Source: Petrolisthes cinctipes
Taxonomy: Eukaryota > Arthropoda > Malacostraca > Decapoda > Porcellanidae
NCBI GenBank assembly: GCA_033782935.1
Contig: JAWQEG010000002.1
Span: 23,501 to 87,500, forward strand
Length of the DNA stretch: 64,000 nt
Direction: 5' to 3'
In this document: positions 11,345 through 24,500 of the stretch, one piece after another
How the letters are laid out: each line of letters opens with the position of its first letter
Numbering within the stretch: the stretch's first letter is position 1
Position numbers and translations under genes: made by a program
Notes under the pieces: generated by a model
The model's database searches: none
Seen by the model: only the letters and a program-made list of their open reading frames with translations
What the model was told of the DNA's origin: nothing

Positions 11345-11700
11345 GTGTACAGTCACTCATAAAAAATAAGACACCCCCCCCCCCAGGCCAGTCACCTTCT
11401 ACGTGTGATATTGGTTCTGGCAACAGTGTACGTGACGTCAGTGATGGCGCTTGAGAGATGAAGTTGATCTGTTCGACTCAATTGGAACTAACGATAGATG
11501 AGACGAAGCATGAGTTGGGATAATGTTTCGAGTAAACCAGCCTTCCTCCAAACACCCCCCACACCAACACCAACACCTCTGACGTCAGGTACAATGTTAC
11601 CAGAACCGTTATCACACGAGTTGAAAGGTGCCTTGCCGGGGGGGGGGGGGGGGGGTTCTTTATTTTTATGAGACTGTAATTTTTATGAGAGACTGTACCC
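11345..11700. mobile_element. Long imperfect inverted repeat (fold-back) with poly-C/poly-G arms
   Basis: The left arm (11345-11441) has 'ACAGTCACTCATAAAAAATA', a C run, then 'GTGTGATATTGGTTCTGGCA' and 'TGACGTCA'. The right arm (11581-11700) is its reverse complement with a longer G run (about 18) and a small internal duplication. The spacer is about 140 bp. Both inner arm ends carry the palindrome TGACGTCA. It is not related to families A-C. Confidence 0.8.
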
Positions 11701-11940
11701 TCCAGTAGTACAGTCTCTCCAACTCTCCCCTTTCCAGTATTTTCATCACACACCCTATAATTTTTCATCCAACACTCCTTTTCCCTCTATTTCACCACAC
11801 ATATGCCTACCCGTCTCTTCCCTCTAATTTAGTGTCCAGCAATTATTTTAGTAACGAGAAATTTAACTACAGAAGAGACATACGTATCAGTGACAACAAT
11901 AAAATACATGAGTGTAGAGTAGGTCTATGTGTATTGCAGG

Positions 11941-12287
11941 TGTGGTGTTGTAATGGTGTTAATAATGTCATATGTTGAGGGATTTCTTGTGTAGTGATAT
12001 ATGAGTGATGTTTGGTATGGTGAGTTAATGTTATGTTACTAATGTTGGACTTGTATTGTGTTCAAGTGGTGAGTGATGTGTGGTATGGTGTTACTAATGT
12101 TGTCAGGTGGTGAGTGATGTTTGGTATGGTGAGTTAATGTTATGTTACTCATGTTGTACCCGTATTGTGTTCAGGTGGTGAGTGATGTGTGGTATGGTGT
12201 TACTAATATTGTCAGGTGGTGAGTGATGTGTGGTATGGTGTGTTGATGTTATGTTACTAATGTTATATTGTCGTCAGGTGGTGTGTG
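11941..12287 (+). repeat. Tandem repeat running up to the start codon of the peptide gene
   Basis: Repeated units of 'GTGGTGAGTGATGTGTGGTA' plus 'TGGTGTTACTAATGTTGTCAG', with a longer alternate unit carrying 'GAGTTAATGTTATG'. The last unit reads 'GTCAGGTGGTGTGTGATGTC', and its ATG is the predicted start at 12288. Each unit also ends in TTGTCAG, which resembles a splice acceptor. Confidence 0.85.
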
Positions 12288-12890
12288 ATGTCTGGTGGGG
12301 CAGTGTGTGTAGTGATGGTGTGTCTGTTGGCCGCCCTACACACCGTCCAACCCGCTCCTCTACCCTCCTCCTCCTCCTCCTCCTCCTCGCTCCTACTCGG
12401 CCTCGACCAGCCTGCTCTAGACGACTCCTGGCCCGTCATGCTCCTGGCCATCCCGACTGACGACCTTGACAATGGCCACCACCAGGTACCTGGCCAGGGA
12501 GAGGAGGTGTGGGCTGTGGCTGAGGGCCTTCCAATCCAACCCCACCACCACTACAACACACATCGTCACAACAGTGGGACCGAAAGACACACCACCAGGC
12601 CGCTACTCCAGTCTACCTCCTCGTTACTAGAACAACTAGGACACGACGACAACACCAGGACCAGGACACGTGTGGATGAAGGGGAAGAGGAGACCTACAA
12701 CAACAACAACAAGAGGGAACTAGAAGAATACCCACGTCGCTCCCAGCTGAAGAAGAGAGCTATCAGTATGTGGTTGACATTGCACCCACTCACATCCACC
12801 TCACGTCACGTCCCCGCCCACCAAAACACCCAGATCCTTGACTCAGACTCCTCGCGGCCTTTGGGACAGCGGCTCCGGTGGGGTAGATAA
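12288..12890 (+). CDS. Putative secreted neuropeptide precursor ending in RLRW-amide signal (sNPF-like)
   Basis: A single open frame of 200 codons. Residues 1-23 look like a signal peptide: short n-region, hydrophobic core AVCVVMVCLLAALHTV, Ala before the likely cut. A Ser run follows (27-34), then an acidic and His-rich spacer. Candidate processing sites are KR (142-143), RR (150-151) and KKR (155-157). The protein ends SSRPLGQRLRWGR and a TAA stop. A Gly followed by a basic residue is the classic amidation signal, which predicts PLGQRLRWamide if cut at Arg190, or a longer peptide from residue 158. Insect short neuropeptide F genes make KPQRLRWamide-type peptides, so that family is the best guess. 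Against this, there is only one copy and no RLRFamide sibling, and decapod sNPF genes are normally multi-copy. I chose the ATG at 12288; there is no better upstream start. Local GC is clearly higher than in the flanks. Function is inferred. Confidence 0.6.
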   Translation: MSGGAVCVVMVCLLAALHTVQPAPLPSSSSSSSSLLLGLDQPALDDSWPVMLLAIPTDDLDNGHHQVPGQGEEVWAVAEGLPIQPHHHYNTHRHNSGTERHTTRPLLQSTSSLLEQLGHDDNTRTRTRVDEGEEETYNNNNKRELEEYPRRSQLKKRAISMWLTLHPLTSTSRHVPAHQNTQILDSDSSRPLGQRLRWGR

Positions 12891-14190
12891 CTCCTTCCTT
12901 CCTTCCCACCCTGCTAACCATGACACACACACCACAACCCCAGCATATCCTACAATGACACCTGTCACGCATCCCCCTTCCTGCTTAGTTTAAGTTTTAT
13001 ACCAAAATTCCTTTTCTTCATTATACTCTATCCTCCTCTTCCTCGGTGTCCTCTTCTTTCCTCTTCCCTCTTCCATATGCTGACTCCCTTCACACTCTTT
13101 TCATGATATTCATATCATCCTCATCCTTCATCCTTCACCAGCGTTTTTCCCGTCTCCATCCTCGTCTTCTTTCCCTTCCTATTTCGCTACCATACCTCCC
13201 TTCATTAATTTCATCTTCTCTTCCTTATGCTGATATTCCTTAAACCAAGTCGTTCACATCTTGCTTTAATTCCATCAATGACATCACACCTACGAGTACA
13301 TCTTTCCTCCCATCTTCACACATCATAACCACATATTAGTCCTATCCTCTTTCCCCATATTCACTTTCCTTCCTGACACTGATAGTCCCCTTCCCACAGA
13401 CACTACCTCTTCACCCTTCTCCAGCGACACACTACTACCACATCGCATCACCTCATCTTTCTCCACTTGACACACACACCCCTATACCTACGTCCACCTA
13501 TTCTGACACTCCCACCACCTTCTCCACAATGCAGTCGTCTTCATACTTACTGTAAAATCGTAGTAATTCTTTCAAGACAGTGGAGAAGCTTGAGTATGTC
13601 CACCTTCCGTACTCACAGACTGTCCATGCATTATTAATTATCATTACACAATCTTAACCCCGATCCTGTTAAGAGAAGCTGTCCATTTCTCTTTGTATTC
13701 CACCCTACACTGAGTAACCCTCAACCCAACCCAACACTGAGAAAACCTTGCATCCCCCTCAGTGAATGATCCCCCCCCCCTCCCCCCAACAAAGATCCCC
13801 TCCAGATAGCTGCCACATGACGCCCCGGAGCCACATAAAGAATATAATTATAAACTCGGTATTATAAAGTTCAGTACCAGTCAGCTCTGGTTACTAAGTG
13901 CTGTAATTTCATCAATTGGTTTGTTTGATAATATTCGACGAACACAAAAGTGCTTGCCCAGCAAATAACAGCATATATATTATATTAACTTTCTCATCTA
14001 CTGTAGTAGGTAACATCATTAACAACTTTGAAAAGGTTAAACTGAACAAAGAATAGGCCTACGCGCCAACAATCTATTGAATTAAGATTATTTCCTTGTA
14101 TATTAAACTATAATTTCATAAATACAGTATTGTAAGTGTATTATTTAATTTAAATGCATGAAATGCAGACAAAATACAATATGTATTATT
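12891..14190 (+). other. Probable 3' UTR or downstream region of the peptide gene
   Basis: Pyrimidine-rich on the plus strand to about 13500, then AT-rich. It contains a C run near 13771-13791. No ORF of interest. Confidence 0.3.
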
Positions 14191-14196
14191 AATAAA
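14191..14196 (+). terminator. Candidate polyadenylation signal AATAAA
   Basis: AATAAA followed within 40 bases by a GT/T-rich 'GTGTTTTGTCTGTCC'. It could end a transcript with a 1.3 kb 3' UTR from the gene at 12288. Confidence 0.3.
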
Positions 14197-14812
14197 GCCT
14201 AACGTCTGCAGATAAAAGTGTTTTGTCTGTCCTTGACATAATTAATTTATACTGTGTAATACAATGTTGATGAGGATGTAAAGTAGAAAAACGAAGAGTG
14301 AACAAAGTCACAAAGGAGACGACAAAAAGCCTAGAGAGGAGGGACAACAAATAAAATGGAAAAAAGAAAAATATAAAGAGAAGAAATTTTTAGGCTCGGA
14401 TCCGAAGGGACGCCTAATCCCTTGAAGTATTGCCCACATGTTAGCAGACAATAAAATATATCCCTACGGATGTCAGAATGTATTGTAATAAAAAACAAAC
14501 ACAACAACAACAACAACAACTGATGACAATATACACTTATGGATGTCCAAGTGTATTGTAATAAAAATATATTTAAATATAATGATACTTACGGTAAAAC
14601 TTCACTATCATACAACACACACATCCATCCATCCATCCACTCAGGTCACTACAGTAATATTATTATTAGGTGTACTATACTGTGCTTTGGGATGTACTGT
14701 ATAATTATATATCTTTCTACCTTTACATAATTCGGAATTTATTTATTTATTTTGGAAACAGAACTCACCAATCCATTAAACTTGTGGAGGAAAGCGTTAA
14801 AAATAAAAAACA

Positions 14813-14893
14813 CACCTGACCTAACCTGACTTGCCCTAACCTAACCTAACTTGACCTGACCTGACCTAACCTAACATGACCTAACCTAGCCTA
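14813..14893 (-). repeat. Degenerate interstitial telomere-like (CCTAA)n
   Basis: CCTAA/CCTGA units on the plus strand, i.e. TTAGG on the minus strand, the canonical arthropod telomere repeat. A larger tract in the opposite sense is at 44091-44335. Confidence 0.75.
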
Positions 14894-15064
14894 GGGGCCG
14901 TATGAAAAAAAACAGTGATGGTATTAACGATGGTGTAGTAACTGTACGATGACTCCACACTCAATCCACAGACACATTACACAACCATCGTACCAACACC
15001 ATGAACGTTCTTACATACATACGACCCTAACATAAGTAATAACAACAAAATATATGACTAACCT

Positions 15065-15148
15065 TCAGGGCCCCTGTGATCGCTTCTGATTCCTCCTGAC
15101 CATGCCACGAAATTTTTGAAGGACTCATTTATCTCCAATTTTCTGATC
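15065..15148 (-). mobile_element. Family C fold-back element, internally deleted (C3)
   Basis: 'CCCCTGTGATCGCTTCTGAT' and 'TCCTCCTGACCATGCCACGA' join directly to 'GGACTCATTTATCTCCAATT' and 'TTCTGATCA'. Compared with the full copy at 59971 it lacks the loop half. Confidence 0.7.
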
Positions 15149-15186
15149 AAGGTGGTTCTTCAGGTACCGTTCTTCATGTTGGTTAA

Positions 15187-15345
15187 TTACACACACACAC
15201 ACACACATACACGTAAAGATATATGACCAGAGACACAGGCCGTTAATTACACACACACAAACACACACGTAGAAACACAGGCCGTTAATTACACACACAC
15301 ACGTAGAAACTAGAAACACATGACCAGCAGAGACACAGGCCGTAA
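15187..15345. repeat. Minisatellite with (CA)n inside each unit
   Basis: Three units each have 'GTTAATTACACACACAC', then 'CGTAGAAAC' or similar, then 'GACACAGGCCGT'. The CA run differs in length between units. Confidence 0.85.
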
Positions 15346-15451
15346 TAATAGCCGTATGTAGGGTGGTTACCAACAGGGCCATCATACTTTATGTACCTAT
15401 CAACAGTCAACACCATGAACGTTATTCTTGCATATTGTACCTTAATTACTG

Positions 15452-15535
15452 TACAGTCGGCAAAATAAGTATTGTAACTATTACTGTAGGCTATTATCCA
15501 TAGGGGTGTTCCAATACTTTTTTTTGTCGACTGTA
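15452..15535. mobile_element. Short mariner-like MITE, TACAGTCG ends
   Basis: The 84-bp element has terminal inverted repeats: 'TACAGTCGGCAAAATAAGTA' at 15452, and its near-complement ending 'TTTTGTCGACTGTA' at 15535. TA at both outer ends fits Tc1/mariner integration. Confidence 0.75.
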
Positions 15536-18500
15536 GGCTACATGGGTCAAACTACAACACACTTTTTTGCTTTCATTTCTCAATTCCAAATTAATGTTAT
15601 GGATTGTCATCAGTACAAACTTCGTGTTTTCCCACAACCAAAACCCATTATTACCATTAATATATTTTCTTACTTCAGTAAAGAATATTATTATCCCTTA
15701 TTTAATTAATAATAACACTTATAATTATAGTCACTGTTTAATAAGTGATAATAATGTTTATATTGTCCTCTGATTGCCATTGGTTGGTCAAATTTTCTTT
15801 ATGTAGGGAAAAACTATTGCTATTGGCCTATGTGGACGACTAACCGATCATATAAAGATACAGTATTACTGAAAAATATTACTAACTAACTTAATGGTCA
15901 AGGAAAGTCATAATTAGCACAATAATCAATTTATTAGCATATACATCTGCATACCTAAGAAGACATAATAATGATTAAAAAAAATGCACGAGGAACAGAA
16001 TTTGTAACCTGCAGTGAAGGATGCACAAAGTACATAAAAGTATATACAGTATTTATTTTGATGCATCACAGATGTATTTTGGTGTGAGCTTATAACATTG
16101 TCACCTTGAAGAGTTAATGTATTTGTTTTGTTTCAGCTATTCAGTATTTCACTGCTGAAACTTCATAAATGATCAGTATATTAGAAGTGGAAATCGAGTG
16201 TGAATTTATGACTGTACATTCTAGTTACAATACAAATCTCTAGACATTGCCTTATCACTTGTATTTATTGGTAATGATACTCTTATAGTGTACTTATTAT
16301 TTGGAATAATGAAAGGAAAGAGTTATAACCTCTATCATAAAGATCAGAATAATTGAGATAAGTCATAGTAGCTGCTGATGTATAATTCTTCAAATTTACA
16401 GTGGATCCCTGGGATCAAACAATATTATCACTGCAATAAATGTATATCAATTTAACTTCCCATTACTAAGTATACACAGTATACAATTGTAGGTTTTTGT
16501 GCAGTACAGATTAATTTCTACATTAAATCAAAAGATCTCTATACAATATAAAGACAATTACTTTTCAGGAAGATACAGTATCTTTATACAGTACAGTACT
16601 CAATTTAGCAAATGTAAAATGAAACCCCAAAGACAATAACTGCAACATTTGTAATTCAGTTGGTATTCATTGCAAACATTTATTGTAGAGTACTGTACAT
16701 GGTCCCTGCCTTACTTTAAGTCTTTAGAAACATATAACATAAATAATGATGATTTACAATGTAGCACTTTGTCACGTATATAAGGCATCTCTTGACATTA
16801 TTATTGAGGTTTTAGAAAGAGGAGGACAATGGGTAATTATACAAATAACCAAATATTTATAATGATATGCTTCCATTTGAAGCACAATGGCTGCACTACA
16901 CATTATTAATTTTTAAGCAGTTTACTGTCATGTCCTGTGAACTATACTGACAAAAAGTTTGTTTGTAGTTTTTAACTACAATATAAGTTGTTTATACACC
17001 TTATATATTTTTTTTAAATATGAAATAGCACTGGAAATTTTTCTTTCTGGAAGTAAAGATATGTTTGAAGTTTGTTAATGCATTGTAAAAATGGTGAATG
17101 TGATCATCCATTAAGGCATACCTTATAAACCTAATGATTTACTCGAGTTAATCCCTTATCAGACACATTATGTACATTTCTGACTTTCTGATATGATGTA
17201 TACTTGGGTGCAGCAGCAGAAATACAAGGTTTTATAAGATTTTTGCCCATAATTATGGAATTCAAGCCATCAAAAGCTTTTGATAATCTACTATACAAAT
17301 ACAGTATTATTGTATGTACTGTACTGTACTAATATACGATTTTGGCTGTCTAATTGCTTTAAAAATATTGTACATTTATCTTCTCTTTTATAATATTGTC
17401 TGCCCCTTTACAGAGCCTATACTTGTACTGTACTATACCTTCCATGTCATCCTCCTTCCCTTCTACATTCCCTTACACAATTATCCCTCTAAAGTGTTCT
17501 GTGTATGTTATATCCTTCCTCCTCCATTCCACCACCACTCAGTCAAGTAAGTCTCTTGTAACCTCCTCTATTCTTCACCCTCAAGTTACACTTCCTGTTA
17601 ATCAGCCTCACACTTTTCTCCATGCCATGTGACCAAGATATCTTATAACAATAATTACATTGTTCTCATATTTCCCCACAATCAGTACTGCAGGAAATTA
17701 CTCTTTGGACTTGTAATTGTAAATTCTAAACAATTAAAATTTAACTTGAACTATATTTTGCCACAAGAATGAATTTTTCAAACCACTAATTTTATTATTC
17801 AGAAACAAAAAAGATAAATAACTTGCTAAATGTTTGTTCAAAACAGACTTAACCCCTTCACTCTTTTTAAATTGACAGAAAAATTGGACAAAGAGAGGCT
17901 ACAGATAAATAGATAACCAGACAGAGAAAAAAGTACAGGACGGCCCTAAGGTTACCAATTGCTTGTCTGGCAGTGTTGTCAGTGTTGCAAGGACCATCCA
18001 ACTTGCTAAAATTGGTTTGTGTACATATGACAGTTATGTGTCGGTATAATCAATAGTACCTTCAGCGACAGATTCATTAAAACCAAAGATGCTCCCTGAT
18101 GTATAAATTCTAAATGTAAACACACCTATACAAGAAGCTAGCTGGTCCCCACAACATAGACAATATTACTAGGTGAGCTGACATTTACCTTTACCTTGTA
18201 TGGTAATACTGTTGGGTGATAGACTATGCATAATAATAATGGAAATAGAGAAAGAAACAGTACACAGGTGTACAGATTAAAAATAAGAAATGTAATGTGC
18301 AGGTAATATAGAGATAGATGGAGGTTCAGATAGCTTCATTAAATTTTAGATAGAGAGTTAAAAAGTACACAAATAAGGTCAATGGATACAAAATCTTCCA
18401 GTAACCTGTTTGTATTGAAGGAGTTAAATGGTATGGAGGCATGTGAACAACATAGAAAATCCAACAATGGTACAGCCCATTGTCTAGCATCCAAGCTTCA

Positions 18501-21500
18501 TATAGCCTATAAGAATGGGAAATGACGGGTACAGTATATGAGGTTTATGATCGTGGTACATTCTGGTGGTGTGATGATCCAAGTTAAAGAAAGGTAATCA
18601 CTCTCACTGTTTTTTTAATTTGTTTCTTTTTGGCTTGCTATTTTTCTCTATGGTCATCTCAGGTTGCACTTTAATATTGTCTCATCATAGTACATAGCCA
18701 AAAAAATGTCCCCAAGGTCAATGCAGTTAATAATGTCTGACATTTGAGAATACAGTACTTTACTGTTTAATTAATCAGATCATATTTTTTTTACTTCCCA
18801 AGGTACACATGAAGTGGAGCAAGTGTGAGCAATTTCTTTTTTACACAAGTTTACTATTGTGTCTTGTCCACAATGAAAACACTACACTGTATTTGTGTAA
18901 AGTGTTTGTGTGTATCACAAAAGTCTGAAACTGTAAATTCAAATACTGTGCAATGAAACTTGGTAAGCATGACCAATGGTTTCTCATGAAGGATCAAATG
19001 AAGTCTCATCACCAGGGTTTCCCTTAGGAAACAGTTTAGGGCCTGAGGGTCGATTCCACAGTCGTTTGTAGTGGTTCATAAGCACATAAACGAAAGATTT
19101 TTAGCCGTGTAAATGACTTATGGCTGAATTATTTAATGAGTTTGGTGAGTAAACTATGCAGTGATCATCATTATCTAACTGTTTGATAGATTTTGTGAAT
19201 GTGGTAACTTATCTTTTGGAAAATCATGAAGCCTTACAAGTGTGGTTGGTTAGGAAGCTAACAAACGAATACGACTGTGGAATCAACCCCGCGAGCCCAT
19301 GGCAGGCCTAGTATGCTAACATAATACACAAATAGACATCACAGCTCATGTTCATCAGTGGTTTCAAACTCTATAAACATCACATGCCTGTGTTCAACGG
19401 TGGGGTTTCAGAGAAGGACAAGATGGTGGCAAGTTTACTACAGCATTTGCATAATTTGTGTGTATATGTCACAAAACTCTGATTCAGGCAGTATATTTAA
19501 ATGTAATAAACTTAGTATGCACAACCATTGGGTTCTTATTAGATGCCAAGTATTATCTCATCAGTTGAGTTTCTCTGGTGGTACACTGTTGTTGTGTGCT
19601 TGCTGCTTCTTTGTATATATTGTGTTGGTAAATAGCAACTGATTGATCATTTGTATATGAAATAATAGTCATGCTGGGGGAGGGATGAGTTCATCAAAGA
19701 ATATATTGGGTAAACAAGGACAGCATCCTTGTGAAACTCTGTTTTGAAAGTAGAAAATGGTAGAAATGCATTCTACTGAGCTAAGCCATTAGGCCATATA
19801 GTCCACTATGGTTACAGGAAGGTGCTACCCCTCCCATCCAGTTTACATACAGCAATGAGGATAAAACTCGGGCCAAAGTATGTATGTGAGCTAGTAAGAT
19901 TAAGAGAGCCTGAGGGTTGGAGAAACTGAGGCCCATTGGATGATAAAATGAAGTGTGTTCCCTCTGGGAGTATGATTTGGTATTGGCCCTGTGGCCCACC
20001 GTCCTCTTGTGTTGTTGTAGGTGGATGGGGATGGTCAAGAGAAGTGTCTGTAGGTATCACCTCATCTTGGTGCCATCTCATAAAGTTTTCTCTCTCCAAC
20101 ATAGTGTAAATATGGAAAAGCATCATACAACATGGAATACTTGCATCTACTTCAATTCATCCATCCATCCTGGGTAGGCTAGATATTCTGAACTGCAACT
20201 GTTCCAGAGTAGAACACCCTTATTTTACATAGCTTAAAAGGATCAACTGTAGCGTGTGTAATGAACTCATTTAAACATAGGTCTTGAGCCAATAAATAAT
20301 GTAGGTGTAAACATTGGTGATGATCAACAACCCACTGATACATAGAACAGGATGCTGTATTATTTTGTTACACAAGTCAGGACTGTTAATTGTATAAGGG
20401 AAAATCCTTGTCATGTATGATGATGAGGCATAGAAGTACTGATACAATATTCAAAATGTACAGTATAAGTAACACCATGTTTGTGGAAGCCATAACTAAT
20501 GAGGGTTTACTGTTCTGATTCTAGGCTCAAGAGTTCACCAGGTAAAACATTGATGCATCACTTAACTACCATCAATATTCCCAGATCTGATGCTACATTC
20601 AAACTCTGTATATCTTTATACTTTTTTATGACTAAGTTTTATGCTACAGGTACCATCCTAAGCAGGTACTGTACAACATGTTTGTAAGTAAACCATATTA
20701 TGAATCCAAGTACTGTAACATAATTTATTATAATTTTCAGTGTCCATTCTTTTTTCTTATTTACCGTACTGTATGTATGCAGCCTCCCACACTTCTAAGA
20801 CAAACTTTAGGGAAATCAACAAATTCATAAAAGTAGATTATAATCAATATAAAAAAATTGGCATTATATTTACAACACCTTCTCATACATAGCTATTTTA
20901 ATGCAGTATTAATATTCCAGCCTACAAATTATTGTATAAATACATACAGTAGCACTATACTGTACAGAGGATATATTATGCAGTTATATACAGTGGCATT
21001 TCAGACTTCTAAATGCTTCAATAATCAGTATGAGATAGAACTTTTATACCAATGAATGGCAGTTACAGTACAATGTATGTAGCACTGTACTTTGACATTA
21101 GATGAGATATATAATGTTGCATCTAACATGGGACCTACGGTAATGTGAAATGTATGAGGTACAGTACTGCAAATATGCCATGAATATCAGTGAGAAAACA
21201 AAATGCATTTTATTGACAGTCATATTGGCATAAATGATTGTTTCATGCTCTTATTTAATATAAACAAAAATTTTATGACTGTACAATACTATACTTACAA
21301 AATGAAACAGGAACCAGAAATCACATGTTTAATAGCAAAAATTAGGAACAGAAATACTGTAGTACTTTTTGCTTATGAAGTGCAGAGCCCATATCATAAT
21401 CCCTAAAAGCTCATTAAGTGACAAGCAGAACTAGTTCTAGCATAACACGTCTGCTACATTACTGAAATATCAAGAATGCAGCAATTAATGAAGTTTCCTT

Positions 21501-24500
21501 AGATTTCTGACCTATAAGCATGTATTTAACTACCAAATATATAATTATGAACAAGTTTACCTGACACTGAGGTTAAATCTAAAAACTGAAGTATTCAGAA
21601 TCTTCTCTATCATGAGTTGCATAGTTGGGGCTTGAGGACAAAAGTAACACCTATCATCAATGTTACTTTCTTCCAATTCTTATGTTGTTATAATTTTTTG
21701 GAAATAAAGGTTTTCAGTTAAATAATAGGTGTTCAAAATCATTCATTTCATATTTTTTTTCCACATCCTACAATCGAGGCATCAAACCAGACAATATACA
21801 CATCCACTAAAATATCACCGTTACCTATCTCAACCAAGAATACCATCTCGACATAACATGCTACGCTACGCTACACAAAACCTCCCTGGGATACCTCCAC
21901 GGGGCAGAGAGTGAATAACCATTTTTGGATGGATAGGTATGCCCACAGAAAAGCCTTGTTAAATGCGATGGTATATATTCTTTTAACTTTGCAAATTTTT
22001 ATGGGGAGTTTCTGAGAACAAGATGTCAATCCATACTAGACAAATACATAAGTTTTTATAATATTCTTAAGTTATACTGTAATAACATTAATTTGTAATC
22101 ACATATCTTCAAGAATACTGCATAGCAGCGGAGTTGAAAATTACTGGTAATATTATGATGTGCAGCTGATGACAAATCCTGTTAGGCTCTGGGTGAATTG
22201 ATAATGAAACTAACTTTCTTTTCTTAAAGGGGCAGCACCTCATAAAATTTTTATCATCAATGTCAACAGTTTCTCAGGAACTTGCATGGATTCCTTCAAA
22301 GTTCCTCAGGTAAAATGCCTTGTATCTTGGTTCAAGTGCTATGTGACATTAAAAGGCTGATATTGTATTAAAGTAATAAAACCTATCTGTACATATGTTA
22401 AGCCACGCTGACTGATTTTACTGTGATCAACAAGAAGTGCAACAAAGGAACCTAAGATATACAATAAGGCTTGAGTGCTGTTGGGAATGTGCACTGCTTA
22501 GGGACTCACTTGCAGCTTGCAGTATCATAATGTTCACTCATACCAATCTTTTAAAACTGGGAAGAGATATTTACCTTTCCAAAATGCCACTGTTTTGTTG
22601 ACAATGAAGTAGGTATGAATTATTAACTTCTGTGAATGCACTTACAACCAATGACATCTCATCAAGTGCCATTAATAGTTCATTTCCTCTGGGGGAAATA
22701 TTGTAACTTTATCCATACTCCATGAATGTAAATAATAGGTGCATTTATAACCTTTAAAAGCCAATGCCTATTTTAAGACAGGCTTTAATACTTTCATATA
22801 CATGTGAACACTCTGCCTGCCAAATCAGTAGCATCGTGTAACAGGTACTTACGGATTCACACACTAAGGTTAAGAATAATGTATTCCAAACTATAAAATT
22901 TTTCATGTAATATATACACTTTAATATGCTGTTCTGCTGTACAGTACTATAATCATAGGCCAGTATACTGTACATAACTTTTCTGTGAAAAGTCAAAATG
23001 TGCATAAATCATAATGTACCTATGTTGCAGTACAAACATGTCAATGACAATTTGTGGATTAAGCATAAAAGTCTACGTTCTTGTTTTTGATGCATGGTAC
23101 TCACCAATAACTTACTGACACTGCAGAGCTATCACTCATTATGAATAAGAATTATAGTGCTTAAAATTACTACTGTACTGTAATAAGAAATAAGGATAAC
23201 TACTACAAAGTGCTTGCTGCCAAGAGTGTGCAGGCATGAAGTTTGGGAGGCCACAGAAGGTAGTCCTTCATATATTTCCAGGTATCTGTTCTTATAAAAT
23301 ACAGTACATTGATGTGTGTATATACTCATTACCAGAATCTTATGAAACATTAAGTTTTCTCTACTCAAAGCACTCTGGATCATATAAAATATTTTGCATT
23401 TTTCCTTTGCAATTTTTCTCCAAGTTTTTCAGATTTTCATACATTTCACTTGCTACAGGATGGGCAACCCACTATATCTTCAGTCAAGCCTGTAAATGGT
23501 TTAATAGATGCTTTTCTCTCAGACTAGAGTTAAAAGTAATTTTACCAACTTAATGTATTATGTTCTGCTGGAAAATAGATGAAGGCACAGTAATACACAT
23601 CCATAATTACTCTTATGTTGGCATACATGACTCTGTACTTAGCTTATAAATATTGGTTTGTTTTTTTCCTTCCACAATGGATCAGTCATTACAGTTCAAC
23701 ACACATTTAAAAAAATTTGTTTTGAGAGAGAAGCAGGCTACGTTTAAAAATTTGATATATTTTTAGAACCATTTTTCTGGCTTGGCTAAGTATAAAATGA
23801 TGTGCCAGGAGGCACTGGGGTGAAGTTGTCAGAAGTATGAAATTCCTCCTATGCATAGTGAACTGTATGACTGGGCTGTATGCTCGAAAAATCATGGGTT
23901 ACAGTAAGTGATGACAATGCCATTACAACATTATCATCATCTACACCCACTTTCATTTTCTCAAGGGGTTAAGAGTTTCAGGTAATATTAATGAAACATC
24001 AACTCTAGGCATACCATATGAGATATAAGCATTATTATGCAAAATTACTAAACATTTGGCTGCAGATATCCTGACAGTTGTCAGCCTGATAATACATTAG
24101 CCTGTTGGTATAGACATGCGATGTTATCATTCATAAACATTTTGCATGAAACCATCCAACATGACGGATGACTGCTATGAGATCATTACTGGTCCTACCA
24201 TCTGTGTTGAACTATACTGAAATGATTATTTCAGTGATTATGATACCTATCTTCTTAAGTCTTAGGTTTAGTAACCTCCATGTCCACATATACACACACA
24301 ACCGCCAGTCAATTTTTCCATTAAAGCTTTTATTCTTAGAGTCATAACCACTGGATTTGAAACATTACTACTGAAAGCAAAGTCTGACAATGCCTCAAAA
24401 TACTGTACAAATCTAAACTATTGACATTTGCAGCTCTTGTAATATTTTTTTATTACCTCCAGATACTTTAACTTAATTATCTCATTATTTCTCATCTCTG

